A stretch of DNA of 64,000 nucleotides from Chroococcidiopsidaceae cyanobacterium YX2bin18 (GTDB lineage: Bacteria; Cyanobacteriota; Cyanobacteriia; Cyanobacteriales; Chroococcidiopsidaceae). Below the pieces are notes generated by a model. It was not told the origin of the DNA and did not search any database. It worked only from the letters and a program-made list of their open reading frames with translations. The translations under genes and the position numbers were made by a program. The first letter of the stretch is position 1; the number at the start of each line of letters is the position of its first letter. Below, one piece after another: positions 43,721-56,390 of the stretch. The stretch lies in the NCBI GenBank assembly GCA_030446505.1, contig JAUJND010000001.1, positions 62,001 through 126,000 on the forward strand, in the 5' to 3' direction.

Positions 43721-45241
43721 TTAATCATCATCTTTCTCTCGTCGCTGGTTTCGCTTTGGCTTATCGTTATTATCCGGTTTACCACGACGTTGACGTTTGG
43801 AATCATCGTTAGCTTCGTCTGCATCTTCTTCATTAGTTGATTTAGGTTCGACGATCACAGGCGGAGAACCTGGTAGCGTGTCTACAACTACAGGTGGCGG
43901 CGTTGCATTTGCCGGAGCAGGCTGCGCTGGTGATTGGGAGTTAACGGGCGGTGTCTCGACTGGGGAGGGAGAATCGTTAGGCGCGGGTGATACTGGAATC
44001 GGGGACTCGGAAGTGCTGGGCGCTGGAGTCGGTGTTGGAACTGGTGTAGGTTGTGGCGATGCTTGTGGGGAGACGCTACGCGATCGCCTCCGAGAAGGTT
44101 GAATCGAAGTTGGCGGCGCAGTGTCACCCACCACTGGGGGCAATGTCACTTCACTATTACCAACATCTGGTGAAGTACTGCTGGGCTGAACAATAACTGG
44201 TGTAGGTTGCTGCTCAGAGTTGGAGAAAACGGCACTGAGGGCAACAGCTGCTACAGTACCGATGATCGCCAATCCTCCCCCAATTAAAAGACCACGTAAT
44301 ATCGGTCGTTTTGCTGATGGACGTAAAGCAACGCTTTGAGACGCGGTAGCCACGGCAACAGGTTGATGATGCTGAGGAATTAAAGCCATCGTTGCTGCTG
44401 TATTCTGCGGAGGTATTACCCCAGGCCCGACTGATTGAGGAGCAGGTAGCAGTGATAGCCACTCAGCGATCGCGCTAGGTCGAAAACGAGCCTCTACTGC
44501 CATGCCGCGCATCACTGCTTGATTAACAGCAATACTCAGTTGGGGTTGCAAATCGCGGGGGGCTGGCATTGGTACGTGATCGCGTAAACTCGCTGCAATT
44601 GGCACTTTTGCTGTTAACAAAGTATAAAGTGTTGCCGCCAAACCATAGACATCTGTTGCTGGTGTGCGGGGAGCTTGGGAGAGATATTGTTCAATCGGTG
44701 CATATCCATCCGAAACCATCCCAGTATGAGTCTGTGTTGAGCCTGGGGTAAACTCCCGCGCAATTCCAAAGTCAATCAGCACTACTTCTTGGGTGCGGGA
44801 GTGCAGAATGATATTTTGGGGCTTAACATCCCGATGTAGCAAGTTATTTTGATGCACTACCTGCAACGCTGCTCCAATCTGCCGGATGTAGTGAATTGCC
44901 GTTTCTTCTGGCAAAGGATGGTTAGGAAACACAACCATATCCAGAGTTTGACCAGGAATATAATCCATCACCATGTAAGGCAGCTGATCTTCAATGAAAA
45001 AGTCGCTGACCCGAACAATATTGGGGTGGACACACAAAGCCAAGCGTCGCGCCTCATCCTGAAAGGAGCGCTGGAACTTGACAAACTCAGGATCTTGCCG
45101 CAGCAATTCATTGAGCGTTTTAATCACTACTGGCTGGTTCAAATATTGATGAGTAGCTTTAAATGTAATGCCAAAGCCACCCCGCCCTAGTTCCTGCTCC
45201 AGGGTATATTTTCCACGCTGCAATGTTTTACCAACTAGCAT
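43721..45241 (-). CDS. Serine/threonine protein kinase with Pro-rich C-terminal region
   Basis: [32 protein letters not shown]. Confidence 0.95.
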   Translation of the reverse strand: MLVGKTLQRGKYTLEQELGRGGFGITFKATHQYLNQPVVIKTLNELLRQDPEFVKFQRSFQDEARRLALCVHPNIVRVSDFFIEDQLPYMVMDYIPGQTLDMVVFPNHPLPEETAIHYIRQIGAALQVVHQNNLLHRDVKPQNIILHSRTQEVVLIDFGIAREFTPGSTQTHTGMVSDGYAPIEQYLSQAPRTPATDVYGLAATLYTLLTAKVPIAASLRDHVPMPAPRDLQPQLSIAVNQAVMRGMAVEARFRPSAIAEWLSLLPAPQSVGPGVIPPQNTAATMALIPQHHQPVAVATASQSVALRPSAKRPILRGLLIGGGLAIIGTVAAVALSAVFSNSEQQPTPVIVQPSSTSPDVGNSEVTLPPVVGDTAPPTSIQPSRRRSRSVSPQASPQPTPVPTPTPAPSTSESPIPVSPAPNDSPSPVETPPVNSQSPAQPAPANATPPPVVVDTLPGSPPVIVEPKSTNEEDADEANDDSKRQRRGKPDNNDKPKRNQRREKDDD

Positions 45242-45702
45242 ATTTATCCAACAACTAATGCAACCACAACTCCCAACTCATTTTGCCTGTTTCTATTGAA
45301 TGCCTTTAGCCTTTTATCTGAACTTTGGCCAAAAAGGATTGGCTCAATAAGTATATTCGAGTACAAAAGTGTAAAACTTACCTTGAAATAGTTTTTATTC
45401 AACAATCAGTTTCTTTCAACCGTGATATAGCCCAAAAATTTACATTGCGGCACATCTGGTTCCAAAGATAACACTTTGGCATACATCCAGGTTATTCAGC
45501 CAAAGTCCAACGGTTATTGAGGCTTTATCCCAAATTAGAATATGAGAATTAATCTCTAAGCCGTCGTAGGAGAAGTGGACAACATAAGACGCTGGCTTTC
45601 AACCTTGTCCACCCCGTTATAGAATTGGTTTCGGCGAACACTTTTCCGTTGGTAATATAACTTAGGCGATTCTCTGTTTGTTCGACCAGTCAGGAGTAAT
45701 AC

Positions 45703-46200
45703 ATGAATCTCTCTATTGGTGACACATTCGTAAAAATAGCTTCTACCTTATTTATTGCCGTAGCTGCCATGTTCACGGGTTGTGCCTCAGATCCCAGTTC
45801 GCGCTCAGTGCAGGATTCTACACAGGTAAAAGAGACGCAGCCAGGACAGGTAAAAGAGACACAGGCGGGACAGGTGAAGGAGACGCAGTCGGGTCTGGCA
45901 TCCTTTATTAGCGAGGCATTTCAGGGAAGGAAAACTGCTAGTGGCGAAATTTTTGATAAAAACGAGCTTGTAGCAGCGCACCCTTCATATCCAATGGGTA
46001 CAGTTATGCGCGTAACAAATTTGGAGAATCAGCGTGTAGTTGAGGTGCGGATTAACGACCGAGCCTCCACAGCGAATCGCGAGTCAGGTCTTATCATTGA
46101 TCTGTCACCTATAGCTGCGGAGAAACTGGGGTTTGTTAAGGACGGTAAAGTGCGTGTCCGTACCGAGGTGCTTGAATGGGGAGACAAACGTCGGGGTTAG
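45703..46200 (+). CDS. RlpA-like double-psi beta-barrel lipoprotein
   Basis: Lipobox-like TGCAS; GRKTASGEIFDKNELVAAHPSYPMGTVMRVTNLENQRVVEVRINDRA. Confidence 0.88.
   Translation: MNLSIGDTFVKIASTLFIAVAAMFTGCASDPSSRSVQDSTQVKETQPGQVKETQAGQVKETQSGLASFISEAFQGRKTASGEIFDKNELVAAHPSYPMGTVMRVTNLENQRVVEVRINDRASTANRESGLIIDLSPIAAEKLGFVKDGKVRVRTEVLEWGDKRRG
45823..45894 (+). repeat. 3 x 24-bp in-frame tandem repeat encoding QVKETQxG
   Basis: Three adjacent units seen directly. Confidence 0.9.
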
Positions 46201-46402
46201 AACGTAACATCGAATGCCATCGTTAATTCTGAGCTTGAATAAAAAGTGTGATAGCTAAAGCCTGGAGTTATTTAAGGGTTAGTAGGTTTGCGATCGCAAT
46301 AAAGATGACTTAACACGAGTTAACAAGTAAGGGTTAAATGCTTCTCGATATACTTAGGCTAAATTAGCATTTAGGTCTAGTTTAGATCTAAGATCCAATT
46401 CT

Positions 46403-48493
46403 TCAAAACCGTTGACCAATACCAAATTGCAGCCTACTATCTCCTTGGTCATTAATGCCAAAGTCAGCTCTAATTAATCCAATTGGTGAGTCTAGCCGCA
46501 CCCCAACTCCGTAGCCAAAACCAGTCCCTGGTTTCCCGCGTACCACCCCAGGTTCACCCAAAATCGTATCACCAGAGCCTAAGTCTGATGCAAAATCTGC
46601 AAAAACTGCACCGCCGACAAAATTAAAAATTGGGAAGCGGTACTCCGCCGAGGCTAATACATAAGAACGTCCACTACCGACATTACCAGTTTCGTAGCCC
46701 CGTACAGAATTAATGCCGCCCAAGTTAACAGCTTTATATGGCGGCAAATCACCAATTGTTGTGCCTCCCTGGATATTGAAGGCTAATACTTCTAATTTTC
46801 CTAGCAATTGTACAGGGAAATACTGGCTATAGCTCGTCCACAGCCGAGTCATTAAAATATTGCCTTGACCAAGCGGAATTGATTGTTCCGTGCTGAAACT
46901 AAGCACTGAGCCTTGAGTGGGATAGAGGGTATTATCTCGTTGATCTTTTGTTGCTGTAAAAGATAATGTAGTTAAGTCGTCAATGCCATTACCACTGAAA
47001 GAGAGAGGATTTCCTAATTTATCTACTGGGGAAATTTCGCCATCGCGATCGCGGATACTCGTGCGCGTATAGTTCAAACCCAATGATGTTTGCCAATCAT
47101 CAATCGGACGCTGCAAGGTGATACTGCCGCCAAATTGTTTTTCCCGAACCCTATCATCATTAAGCAGGTCAATTCCATCAAACGTTTCAGAAATCCCGCT
47201 AGAGTTAAATGCCTTAATTTGATAACCCAGGCGATCTGGGTTACTAGGGCGATAAGCACTGGTAAAACTAGTCCCAAACTGTAAGTCACGCAGGCTTGCT
47301 TGGACATCCACGCCCAAGTGTTGGTTGACTCCGCCTACATTCTGATCTTTATAGCTTACCGTACCAAAAATCCCATCCTGGTTGTAACCGCTACCCAATT
47401 TGACTGCATTCGCCGGAATTTCGCTTAAGCTGTAGATAATATCAACTTTGCTGGGATTTCCTTCTAGAGCTACTTTGATATTTTGAAATAATCCCAGCTG
47501 ATAGAGATGCTGCAAGTCTTGTTGCATTAAGTTTTCTTGGAAAACCTGACCTGGCTTAACCTTTAGCTCACGGCGCAGGAAGTCTTGCTGAGTACGACCT
47601 TGAATTGGCTTCCCGCCTTCATTAAAAAAGTGGAATTTTACATTGTTTACAACTCCTTCAGCTACCAAAAGCGTAAGCACCCCGTCAAGGCTAGGTTGTA
47701 CCGATAATACCCGTGCAAGTTTATAGCCGTTTTGAGCATACCAATGATTAATCTGTGCCACACTTTGGCTAATAGCAGCCGGACTAATGGGATTGCCTAG
47801 CTGTGGTTTGAAGCTGTTGAGAGCTACATCTAGAGTTAGCGCCTTTGCTTGAGAAAGTTGGAGCGAACGCACTACCACAGGTTCTAATTGATAAGCTACG
47901 CTTAACCCTGATGGCTTACTACGACTGGTCACACGCGCTTGAGCCACTAGACCCGTAGCTAAAATTGCCGCTACATCACTTTGCATCTGACTTTCGCTCG
48001 TTTCTCCACCAACACGGGTCTGAATTACTTTGCGAACACTCTGCTCTAGATCCTCACTTACTCCGACGATCTGTACCTCGGTTGCTGTAACAACTAAATC
48101 ATTTGCCGGAGGGACTAAGACTGATGTTGGCGATTGGTTATTAATTGAAATCTGAGTTCGGCTAATTTCAGCACGATTTGTTACAAGCTGGTTAAGTATT
48201 TGCGGTTGAAAGTTAGTTGATAGTGTTTGATTTGAGGTGCTAATGGCGGCATCTTCTGTTGGTGCTACAACTTGGTAGTCCTGATAATACTGCACGTCGC
48301 TGCTTTGAGCGCTTTGGACAACGGTTGATTGAGATTGTTGAGCCTGTATTTGTACTACCTTATTTAATTGTTTGGGTGCTTGCATCCTAGGGCTAGCGTA
48401 GGTGTTTGCACTTGCCTTCGGCATCGCTGGATGATTTAAATTCAACCAAGTAAGGGCAGTTAAAGTAAAAATTGCAGTACCAGAAACACGCAT
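46403..48493 (-). CDS. Omp85/BamA-family outer-membrane protein
   Basis: POTRA-like N-terminus; GINSVRGYETGNVGSGRSYVLASAEYRFPI; terminal FGIGQRF. Confidence 0.93.
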   Translation of the reverse strand: MRVSGTAIFTLTALTWLNLNHPAMPKASANTYASPRMQAPKQLNKVVQIQAQQSQSTVVQSAQSSDVQYYQDYQVVAPTEDAAISTSNQTLSTNFQPQILNQLVTNRAEISRTQISINNQSPTSVLVPPANDLVVTATEVQIVGVSEDLEQSVRKVIQTRVGGETSESQMQSDVAAILATGLVAQARVTSRSKPSGLSVAYQLEPVVVRSLQLSQAKALTLDVALNSFKPQLGNPISPAAISQSVAQINHWYAQNGYKLARVLSVQPSLDGVLTLLVAEGVVNNVKFHFFNEGGKPIQGRTQQDFLRRELKVKPGQVFQENLMQQDLQHLYQLGLFQNIKVALEGNPSKVDIIYSLSEIPANAVKLGSGYNQDGIFGTVSYKDQNVGGVNQHLGVDVQASLRDLQFGTSFTSAYRPSNPDRLGYQIKAFNSSGISETFDGIDLLNDDRVREKQFGGSITLQRPIDDWQTSLGLNYTRTSIRDRDGEISPVDKLGNPLSFSGNGIDDLTTLSFTATKDQRDNTLYPTQGSVLSFSTEQSIPLGQGNILMTRLWTSYSQYFPVQLLGKLEVLAFNIQGGTTIGDLPPYKAVNLGGINSVRGYETGNVGSGRSYVLASAEYRFPIFNFVGGAVFADFASDLGSGDTILGEPGVVRGKPGTGFGYGVGVRLDSPIGLIRADFGINDQGDSRLQFGIGQRF

Positions 48494-48636
48494 GGAATTA
48501 GCCCGATCAATATCAATTAGCAGATAGATTTCAGGGGTTAGCGGATGTTACCCAATACTAACCCCAACTACCAACCTGCAAGCCATTTATTGCTATAAAT
48601 CAAAAGCACGTTCCTTGTTATTTTTTTTGTTTCTGC

Positions 48637-49969
48637 ATGACCTTATCAGCGTTTTCCTCAACCTCCAATACTCCTAGATTGCACTTACTTTGCCTCAGTA
48701 ATGGACATGGAGAGGATATGATTGCCGTCCGTATTTTGCAGGAACTACAGCAGCACTCAACGCAGATTAATATTGCTGCTCTACCCCTAGTTGGCGAAGG
48801 ACGAGCTTACACCCAGCTAGGTATTCCCTTAATTGGCTCAGTGCAAGCTATGCCTTCTGGTGGTTTTATTTACATGGATGGGCGACAGCTAGTGCGCGAT
48901 GTCCGTGGTGGCTTACTTAAATTAACCCTATATCAAATTAAAGCGGTACGTCGATGGGCGCGTTCCCAGATACCAAAAAACGAAAATAGAGGAAATTTAG
49001 AGGTAGCAAATATTGTACAGATGTTCTTTCCCTGGATAAGCGGTGCTAACTACGCCTTTATTGGCACGGCAAAATCAGAATATTATCTCCGAGATGAAGC
49101 TGGAATTTTACCAAGGCGATCGCTTTTTTAACTCTTTTGAAGGCTGGTCAGGTTCGGTTTACCTTCCTTGGGAACGTTGGCTGATGCTGAGTTCACGCTG
49201 TAAAGCAGTTTTTCCTAGAGACTCACTAACAACAAAGACGTTACAAAAATGGTCAATCCCAGCTTTTGATTTGGGTAACCCGATGATGGATCAATTAGAT
49301 GCAGTCAACCCACCGCCAATGTTCTACAGTTCAAATAATACAGAGCGCCAGAACAAGCGCGATTGCTCACTATTGTCCTCCTCCTGGTTCCAGACCGCCG
49401 GAAGCTTACGCTAACTGGCAGCAAATTATGGTTGCAACAAAACAGCTTTGGGCGATACATTCTCAGAGCGATCGCTATTATTTTGAAGCGCGATCGCACC
49501 TAGTTTAAGCCTAGAACCTTTATGCCAAATTCTTGTAAATGCTAATTTTATCCAAGTAAGCAGCGAATTACCATTTCCCGACCCTGAAGCCTTGACATTT
49601 AAGCATAAAAATGCGTCTTTAATTCTTAGCCAACACGCTTATAATCATTGCTTGCAGCTTGCAGACATAGCGATCGCAATGGCTGGGACAGCGACAGAAC
49701 AATTTGTTGGATTAGGTAAACCAGCGATTACATTTCCAGGCAAAGGTCCTCAATTTACTTACGCTTTTGCTGAAGCGCAAACCCGTCTCCTAGGTTCATC
49801 ATTAATTCTTTTAGATCAACCAACTCAAGTTGCAGATACAGTGCAGTCCCTGCTACGCGATCCAGATAGACTACAGTTAATTGCTGAAAATGGCTGGCGG
49901 CGCATGGGTAAGCCAGGAGCCGCCCGTCGCATTGCTGCTTGTTTACTGGAAAGATTTGAGCAAAGCTAA
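48637..49969 (+). pseudogene. Lipid-A-disaccharide-synthase-related glycosyltransferase, frameshifted
   Basis: LHLLCLSNGHGEDMIAVRILQEL...GGFIYMDGRQLVRDVRGGL; ADIAIAMAGTATEQFVGLGKPAITFPGKGPQFTY. Confidence 0.75.
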
Positions 49970-50484
49970 GTTTATCTGGCGTTGCTGTTATGTACAATTG
50001 CCCCCTTACTTCCAATTTTGGGAAAACAAAACCTCAAAGTCCTCAAAATTGGCATATATAGAAGACGAGAAGAATGCCCTTCTTTAAAACATTCATTGTT
50101 CACAGCAACACTGTTTATTTAAGCTGTCTCAGATACTCAGTGGATTTATCAACCTTTAAGCGCTACCTGATTAAGCACGTGTAAGTGTAAAATTTGTGTA
50201 TTAAATAAATTGCGCTGTGTAACAATACCTACCAAATCAGAGTTGTGTCTCTTACTAAGGATAGAGTGACAAAAATTCAAAAAACAGCACCAGTAATTGC
50301 TACAATCCTAAAGACTGAAGCTGAACGTTAGCAAAAGTATTTCACTGCTAACCGATGTAGTGAAGTAATTTAGCCCGTAAATTAAACTTAAGAATTATTA
50401 AGAAGTTCTGGGCTAGTGACGTAAGTACTAGTTACAACCTCGAAGTTGTGCCACACATCGTTAATTTCTCTAACTATTAAACGT

Positions 50485-51754
50485 ATGAACTCCGCAAATC
50501 AAAGCACATTTGCCTAATTTCAGTTCACGGCGATCCCGCGATTGAAATCGGTAAAGAAGAAGCTGGGGGCAAAATGTTTACGTGCGCTACGTGGGTGAGG
50601 CACTAGCCCAACTTGGATGGCAAGTTGATATGTTTACCCTTTCGAAAAGCGAATGCCGACCAACAAACTATAGTTGAACATTCCTCTAACTGTCGCACAA
50701 TTCGCTTAACTGCTGGTCCTGAAGATTTTGTGCCCGGGATAATATTTTTGGATATGCACCAGAGTTTGTGGAGCAATTCTTGAATTTTCAACAGCAATCG
50801 GGGATTAAATATGACTTAGTTCACACAAATTATTGGATATCTAGCTGGGTAGGAATGCAGCTAAAAAAAATCCAGGGTAGTAAACAAGTTCATACCTACC
50901 ACTCATTAGGCGCAGTTAAATATAAGTCAGTCTCCACAATTCCTTTGATCGCTAAAACTCGTTTAGCGGTTGAGAAAGAAGTGTTGGAAACAGCAGAGCG
51001 AATTGTAGCGACTAGTCCGCAAGAAAAACAACATATGCGATCGCTCGTTTCCACTAAAGGCAACATTGACATCATTCCCTGCGGCACAGATATTCATCGT
51101 TATGGCTCCATTTCACAGGAACAAGCAAGAGCCGAATTGGGAATTGACCCAGGAACCAAAGTTGTATTTTATGTCGGCAGATTTGACCAGCGAAGGTATT
51201 GAAACCCTTGTTCGGGCAGTAGACAATCAAAGCTACGTGGCAATGCAGACTTAAAAAACTAATTATTGGCGGTGGTAGTCGTCGATCACAGTGATGGTAT
51301 GGAGCGCGATCGCATTGAAAGTATTGTTGCCGAACTAGGGATGAGTGATTTTACTCGTCTTCCCTGGTCGTCTCGGTGATGATGTTCTGCCTACTTCTCA
51401 GCAGCCGATGTATGCGTAGTTCCTAGCCACTGAACTTTTGGTCTAGTAGCAATTGAAGCAATGGCAAGTGGCACACCAGTAGTTGCAAGTGATGTAGGTG
51501 GACTTCAATATACTGTTGTCCCTGAAGAAACAGGCTTGCTTGCTCCACCAAAAGATGAAGTCGCATTTGCGGCAGCAATTGACCGCATTCTCCTAGACCC
51601 TACTTATCGAAATAAGTTAGGTCAAGCAGCAAGAAAACGGGTAGAAACTAAGTTTAGTTGGGAAGGTGTTGCTGAGCAACTTAGTGAACTGTATACTGAT
51701 TTGGCTCAATCGGTCGAAGTTCCGATTAGTAAAACAGCTTTTGTAAGTGCATAA
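50485..51754 (+). pseudogene. GT4-family glycosyltransferase, frameshifted
   Basis: VHGDPAIEIGKEEAGG, VRYVGEALAQLGWQVDMFT, NIDIIPCGTDIHRY, EAMASGTPVVASDVGGLQYTV. Confidence 0.8.
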
Positions 51755-52042
51755 AAAGTAGCTTAGAGTGTTGAGTATAAATTAGTATGTCTAGCTGAGA
51801 ACTTAATCCTCAGCACTCTAAACTAATCTGACACTTCTAGAACCAAAAACCCGAAAAGCGATTAGTACTTCTGACTTGTGGCAACAAAGTTAATTAGCAA
51901 ATAAAACTTACCTGATTAACAGCAACTCCCTGGCTTCACGATAGCAATATTTAGAATCTTGCAAGCTAGCTTTCTTTATCTGAATAGCTGGAGGGATTAG
52001 TACCTTAAAGCCATATCTCTCAATTATTGTTAGTGTAGAGCC

Positions 52043-53514
52043 ATGCTACTAACTGCTGAACTGCTGCTGCAATATCAACGCTGTAAGCGACGGGCTTTTA
52101 GATACTCATGGCGATCAAAATTCGCGCGATTCTCCTAGTGAGTTACTGCTGAAACTACAAAAAGACAAAGCTTGCTCATCAAAAAAATGTTCTAGCACAG
52201 CAGACTTATCAGCAACCAGACTACCTAAAAGGAGACTGGGGTGCAGGAGCAAAAGTTACTGTGGGACTGATGCAGCAGGGGGTTGAATGCATTTACAAAG
52301 GAGTGCTTTTAGCTACCCATTCTCAAGAATTAACTCTGCTTAGTCGTCCAGCTTTACTGATTAAACAGCCAGGACAGTCGCGCTTTGGAAATTGGGTTTA
52401 CGTTCCGGCTCAGATTGAACTAGGCAAGCGTCCTAAGCTGGAATATCAAATTGTAGCAGCGTTTCACGCTCAAGTTTTGGCAACGGTACAGCAAGCCGAA
52501 CCAGAGACAGCTTGGCTACTATTACGCCGAAAAGAAGCTTACGCGGTGTATCTGCCAAAATGGATACCGCAGATGCAACGCAAGAGGAGAGTGTATTCAA
52601 ACTTTAGAATCAATCCAAGCGCCGGAAGTATTCATCAGCCGTCAGCGGTGCAGCCTTTGTCAGTGGTTTACTCAGTGTTATGCTTCCGCCAAATCAGAGC
52701 AACATCTCTCTTTTGCCAGGGTGAGCGTTTCAGCCGTTATACCCTACTGCAAGCACGAAATCTTACCCTAGAATCCCTCGCTAATACTAGCCCAGCTTGA
52801 ACTAGAAATTTTGGAAGGATTTGATAGTGAAGTAGCTCAAAAGCTAGTGTTACAAGCTCAATCTATCGTAAAGATCACCCAATTCTCCTACCTTTGGTAA
52901 TGCCTACACAGAAAGACAAGGAGAAGCTTCGAACTTTATTTTGATATTGAGGCAGAACCAGATTTAAATTTAGATTATATGCTGAGGAGTTTTAGTTATT
53001 GACCGCCGAGCTAAAACAGAAACATTCTATTCTCTCTTAGCAGAACGACCAGAAGAGGAAGAAATTAATCTGGCAGCAATTTCTTAATTTAGTTTGGCAA
53101 TATCCCTTAGCACCAATTTTTCATTTCTGTTCCTACGAAGTCGATACTGTTAAACGATTGGCGAGGCTTTACCGCACTCAAAAGAGCAGGTTCGACCCCT
53201 ACTAAAACGCTTTGTGGATGTGTATCAGCAAGTAACGCAAACAGTAGCGCTGCCCGGTTGAAAGCTATGCTTTAAAATCAATTGCCCGGTGGCTAGATTT
53301 TGAGTGGCGTGATCCCCAAGCTAATGGTTCGCAATGTATCTATTGGTATGACCAGTGGTTAGAAACAGGCGATCGCACATTCCTCGATATTATCCAACGC
53401 TACAACGAAGATGACTGCCGCGCCACCCGCCATGTTAAAGATTGGCTAAGGCAATTTTGTCCAAGATACTTACCCTTTAAAACTTGTTTAAAGAGTGCCT
53501 TAAAACTCGCTTGA
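52043..53514 (+). pseudogene. TM0106-family RecB-like nuclease, heavily frameshifted
   Basis: QYQRCKRRAF, WGAGAKVTVGLMQQGVECIYKGVLL, QIELGKRPKLEYQIVAAFHAQVL, ASIARWLDFEW-type C-terminus. Confidence 0.7.
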
Positions 53515-53522
53515 AAGTTGAC

Positions 53523-53624
53523 AGGACTTACGCAGTTGGACGCAATAATGTCATTCTGAGCGGTAGCGAAGAATCTCTGGGATGCTTCACTGCGTTCAGC
53601 ATGACATTCAACTGCGTAACTCCT
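53523..53624. repeat. 102-bp MITE-like element
   Basis: TIRs AGGACTTACGCAGTTG / CAACTGCGTAACTCCT (15/16 complementary); internal GTCATTCTGAGCG...CGTTCAGCATGAC inverted repeat. Confidence 0.8.
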
Positions 53625-53644
53625 AATTGAGGTAAGCTGATAAC

Positions 53645-53686
53645 ACTAAAAGCTGTGGAACTTTTTAGTATTCCACAGCCTTTAGT
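53645..53686. terminator. Bidirectional terminator between convergent genes
   Basis: ACTAAAAGCTGTGGAA / TTCCACAGCCTTTAGT, 15/16 pairing. Confidence 0.75.
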
Positions 53687-53781
53687 ACGGTGTGAGAGTG
53701 TTAACTCAACTCTATTTTAAATACACGTAAGCAGTAAAAAGATATTGGTAACAGTTTTGGTAACCAGCCTAAAGCACAAAC

Positions 53782-55471
53782 TTAGTTTTTAGTTTCCAAA
53801 ACACTCAGTTGCTTAACCTGACTTGCCCAATCTTTACTTGGGGATTTGCTAGATAAAGCACTACGGGGTATCACTCGTAAAACTTCCTCCACTGTTGTTA
53901 ATCCACTTGTCACCTTGTCAATCGCCGCGACACGGAACGAGAGCCAAATCAGTTTCTCTGAGATATCTTTGTAGCTGAGTCATTGTGCCTTCGTAGATCA
54001 GTTCCTGCACTGTATCATCAATGTCGAGCACCTTCCACGATCGCCTCCCGCCCCAGATAGCCAGAATTAAAACACGCATTACAGCCACGACCGCTGCCAT
54101 CCTTCTGGTCGAAACTGCTCCCGCTCCAAGCCCAGCACCCGTAAATCTGCCTCAGTTGGGGGTGTAGGGTTCGGCACAGTGAGCACAGACCCGACGTACT
54201 AGCCGTTGTGCCACAATTCCCAGCAAAGCATCACTTAATAAGCCAGGGTCAGGTCCAATATCCTTGAGCCGCGGAATTGCCTTAACCGCATCATTTGTGT
54301 GCAGCGTCGTAAACACCAAATGTCCTGTTAACGCTGCTCTGACTGCGGTTTCTGCTGTTTCTGCATCTCGGATTTCCCCTAGCATAATGATGTCTGGGTC
54401 TTGGCGCAAAAATTGCTCTTAAGCCCGCAGCAAAGGTCATCCCTGCGGCTTCATGTACCTGGGTTTGCGTAATTCGCGGCAGGATATATTCTACTGGGTC
54501 TTCTACCGTTACAACATTAACGTGTTCCTTGGCGACGGCTTGGAGACTTGTGTACAGTGTGCTTGTTTTCCCCGAACCAGTTGGTCCGGTGAGAATGATC
54601 ATCCTTGGGGTTGTCCGAGCCAGGATTTGTATATTGGTAAGGTTTTGGCGGAAAAACCGAGTTTATCTAGTTGGGAATAGGGATTTTTGGCGCGGTAGTA
54701 ACCGAATTACAGCTTTTTCGCCGCCGACACAGGGAAGGGTACTGACGCGCATATCCATGCCTACTTCTACCTGGTCAGTGGAAGTATATTGTTCTTCAAT
54801 CCGACCATCTTGGGGGCGACGGTTTTCTGAGATATCCATCTTACACACATGACTTTGAGGGCGACGATCACACGGCGGCTCAATTCAATGGGCAATGTGG
54901 TGATGTCGCGCAATACGCCATCTATGCGATAGCGGACTCTTAAGCCTTCTGGCATTGGTTCAAGATGAATGTCACTAGCGCGGTTGCGTAATGCACCGCT
55001 AAGTAATGTTTTAATCCGACCAATTTGATCAGCTTCTTTAGAAAGGTAGATTTCTGTCGTTTCAGTGATGTTTTCTTGCTCTTGTTGCCCAGTAATCGGA
55101 TTTGCTAGTGGGGTAGAGCTAAGGCGGTTATTATTCAGGTTTTGGCTGTGAAAACCAGGCGCGATAGCTCTTATCCGAAATCGGAATAATTTTAATTTCA
55201 CTGCCTGTGCGATCGCGCAATTCTTTAATAGCTTCAGAAGATAGATCTACAGGGCTTCCCAGGTAGTAACAACCACGCCACAGTAGCAAGGGAATTGCTG
55301 GGGCAAAGAATTTTTGTCTTGAAAATGGCGCAAAAATCTACTACTGACTTCCCGATCAAGCAGAGCCTGGTTAACAGTTCCTTGCTCGTCTACCATGAGC
55401 GAGAGCGCTTCTTCACAGCTAAGTTCTTGCTTTTTTAACCGTTGCCAAGTCGAGATAGTAGGGGGTTGCAT
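53782..55471 (-). pseudogene. GspE/PilB-type secretion ATPase, multiple frameshifts
   Basis: [87 protein letters not shown]. Confidence 0.88.
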
Positions 55472-56144
55472 AATTGTGCAATATAGAAATTTAGTAAAAT
55501 TGATCGATTTAGGTGCGTAAAAGCTACAAACAGCGCTACAAATTTCCTAGACTTAGGCGAGTTTTGTGCGGCAATCTTTACACACGAGTTTTTGGGACAG
55601 CACACCGAAAACTTGATGATGATTTGCTTTCGCTAATCGCAAAGCTTTTCAAGGTAACTTTAGTGTAACAAATCTACAAACTAAACTTAACGCTGCCTCT
55701 ACTCTCTATCCAAGAGGAATTTTACTGATAAGTTTCGTAGGAACTTAATATTGTCGTCAAGTTATTTCAGTAAATGTACAGTGGTAGGCGCAAGTGGAGC
55801 TTCGAGATTAGCTCAAGCTTCCCGCGATTCTGGTGGAGTTGAACTAATTTCTGATAGACTGCGTTGCAATAGATTGATGCCAAGCTCTACGCTTAGATTA
55901 TTAGCTGAGTAAAAGAAATAAATATAAGGCGATCGCCCTTTACAAATAGACTTTTGTAACGAAAACAAAGTCGTTTACTGAAAAACAAAGTTCAACATTG
56001 CCATATCAAGATTTTCAGCCCTTATCAGCTGGGGGCAACATAACAGTACAAGTATTTATCTAAATTACCCAGATTAGGTTATTCAGATTTTGTCTATCTA
56101 ATCAGCTAGAACAGTGTAGTTAGGCAGACGAAGGGTCAGGGCTA

Positions 56145-56303
56145 GTGCTACCGCCACTTGAAGTCGCATCAATAATTGCATTAAGCGGTTTTGATACACC
56201 TGTATTATTCTTCTAAACCCTTCTCATTTATGCCTAATATGCTAAGCGAACACCACTGAGCTAGAAGTTATCAACAGCCGCCGAATTTGGTGCAGCTGAT
56301 AGT
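56145..56303 (+). repeat. Truncated copy of the methyltransferase 3' end (partner at 58784-58943)
   Basis: GTGCTACCGCCACTTGAAGTCG[C/A]ATCAATAATTGCAT... roughly 87% identical by eye over about 141 bp. Confidence 0.85.
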
Positions 56304-56390
56304 TCACCCGATTTCGGCGGGCGTTTTACTGCTTTCGTCTTGTATCGAGTTAGCGTGAGGTTATCTGCGGGGAGTTGCCACCATAATCCT

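Noticed and set aside
43797-44102. Gly/Val-rich ORF antisense to the kinase C-terminus
   Set aside because: Antisense artefact of the Pro-rich, low-complexity tail of the Ser/Thr kinase.
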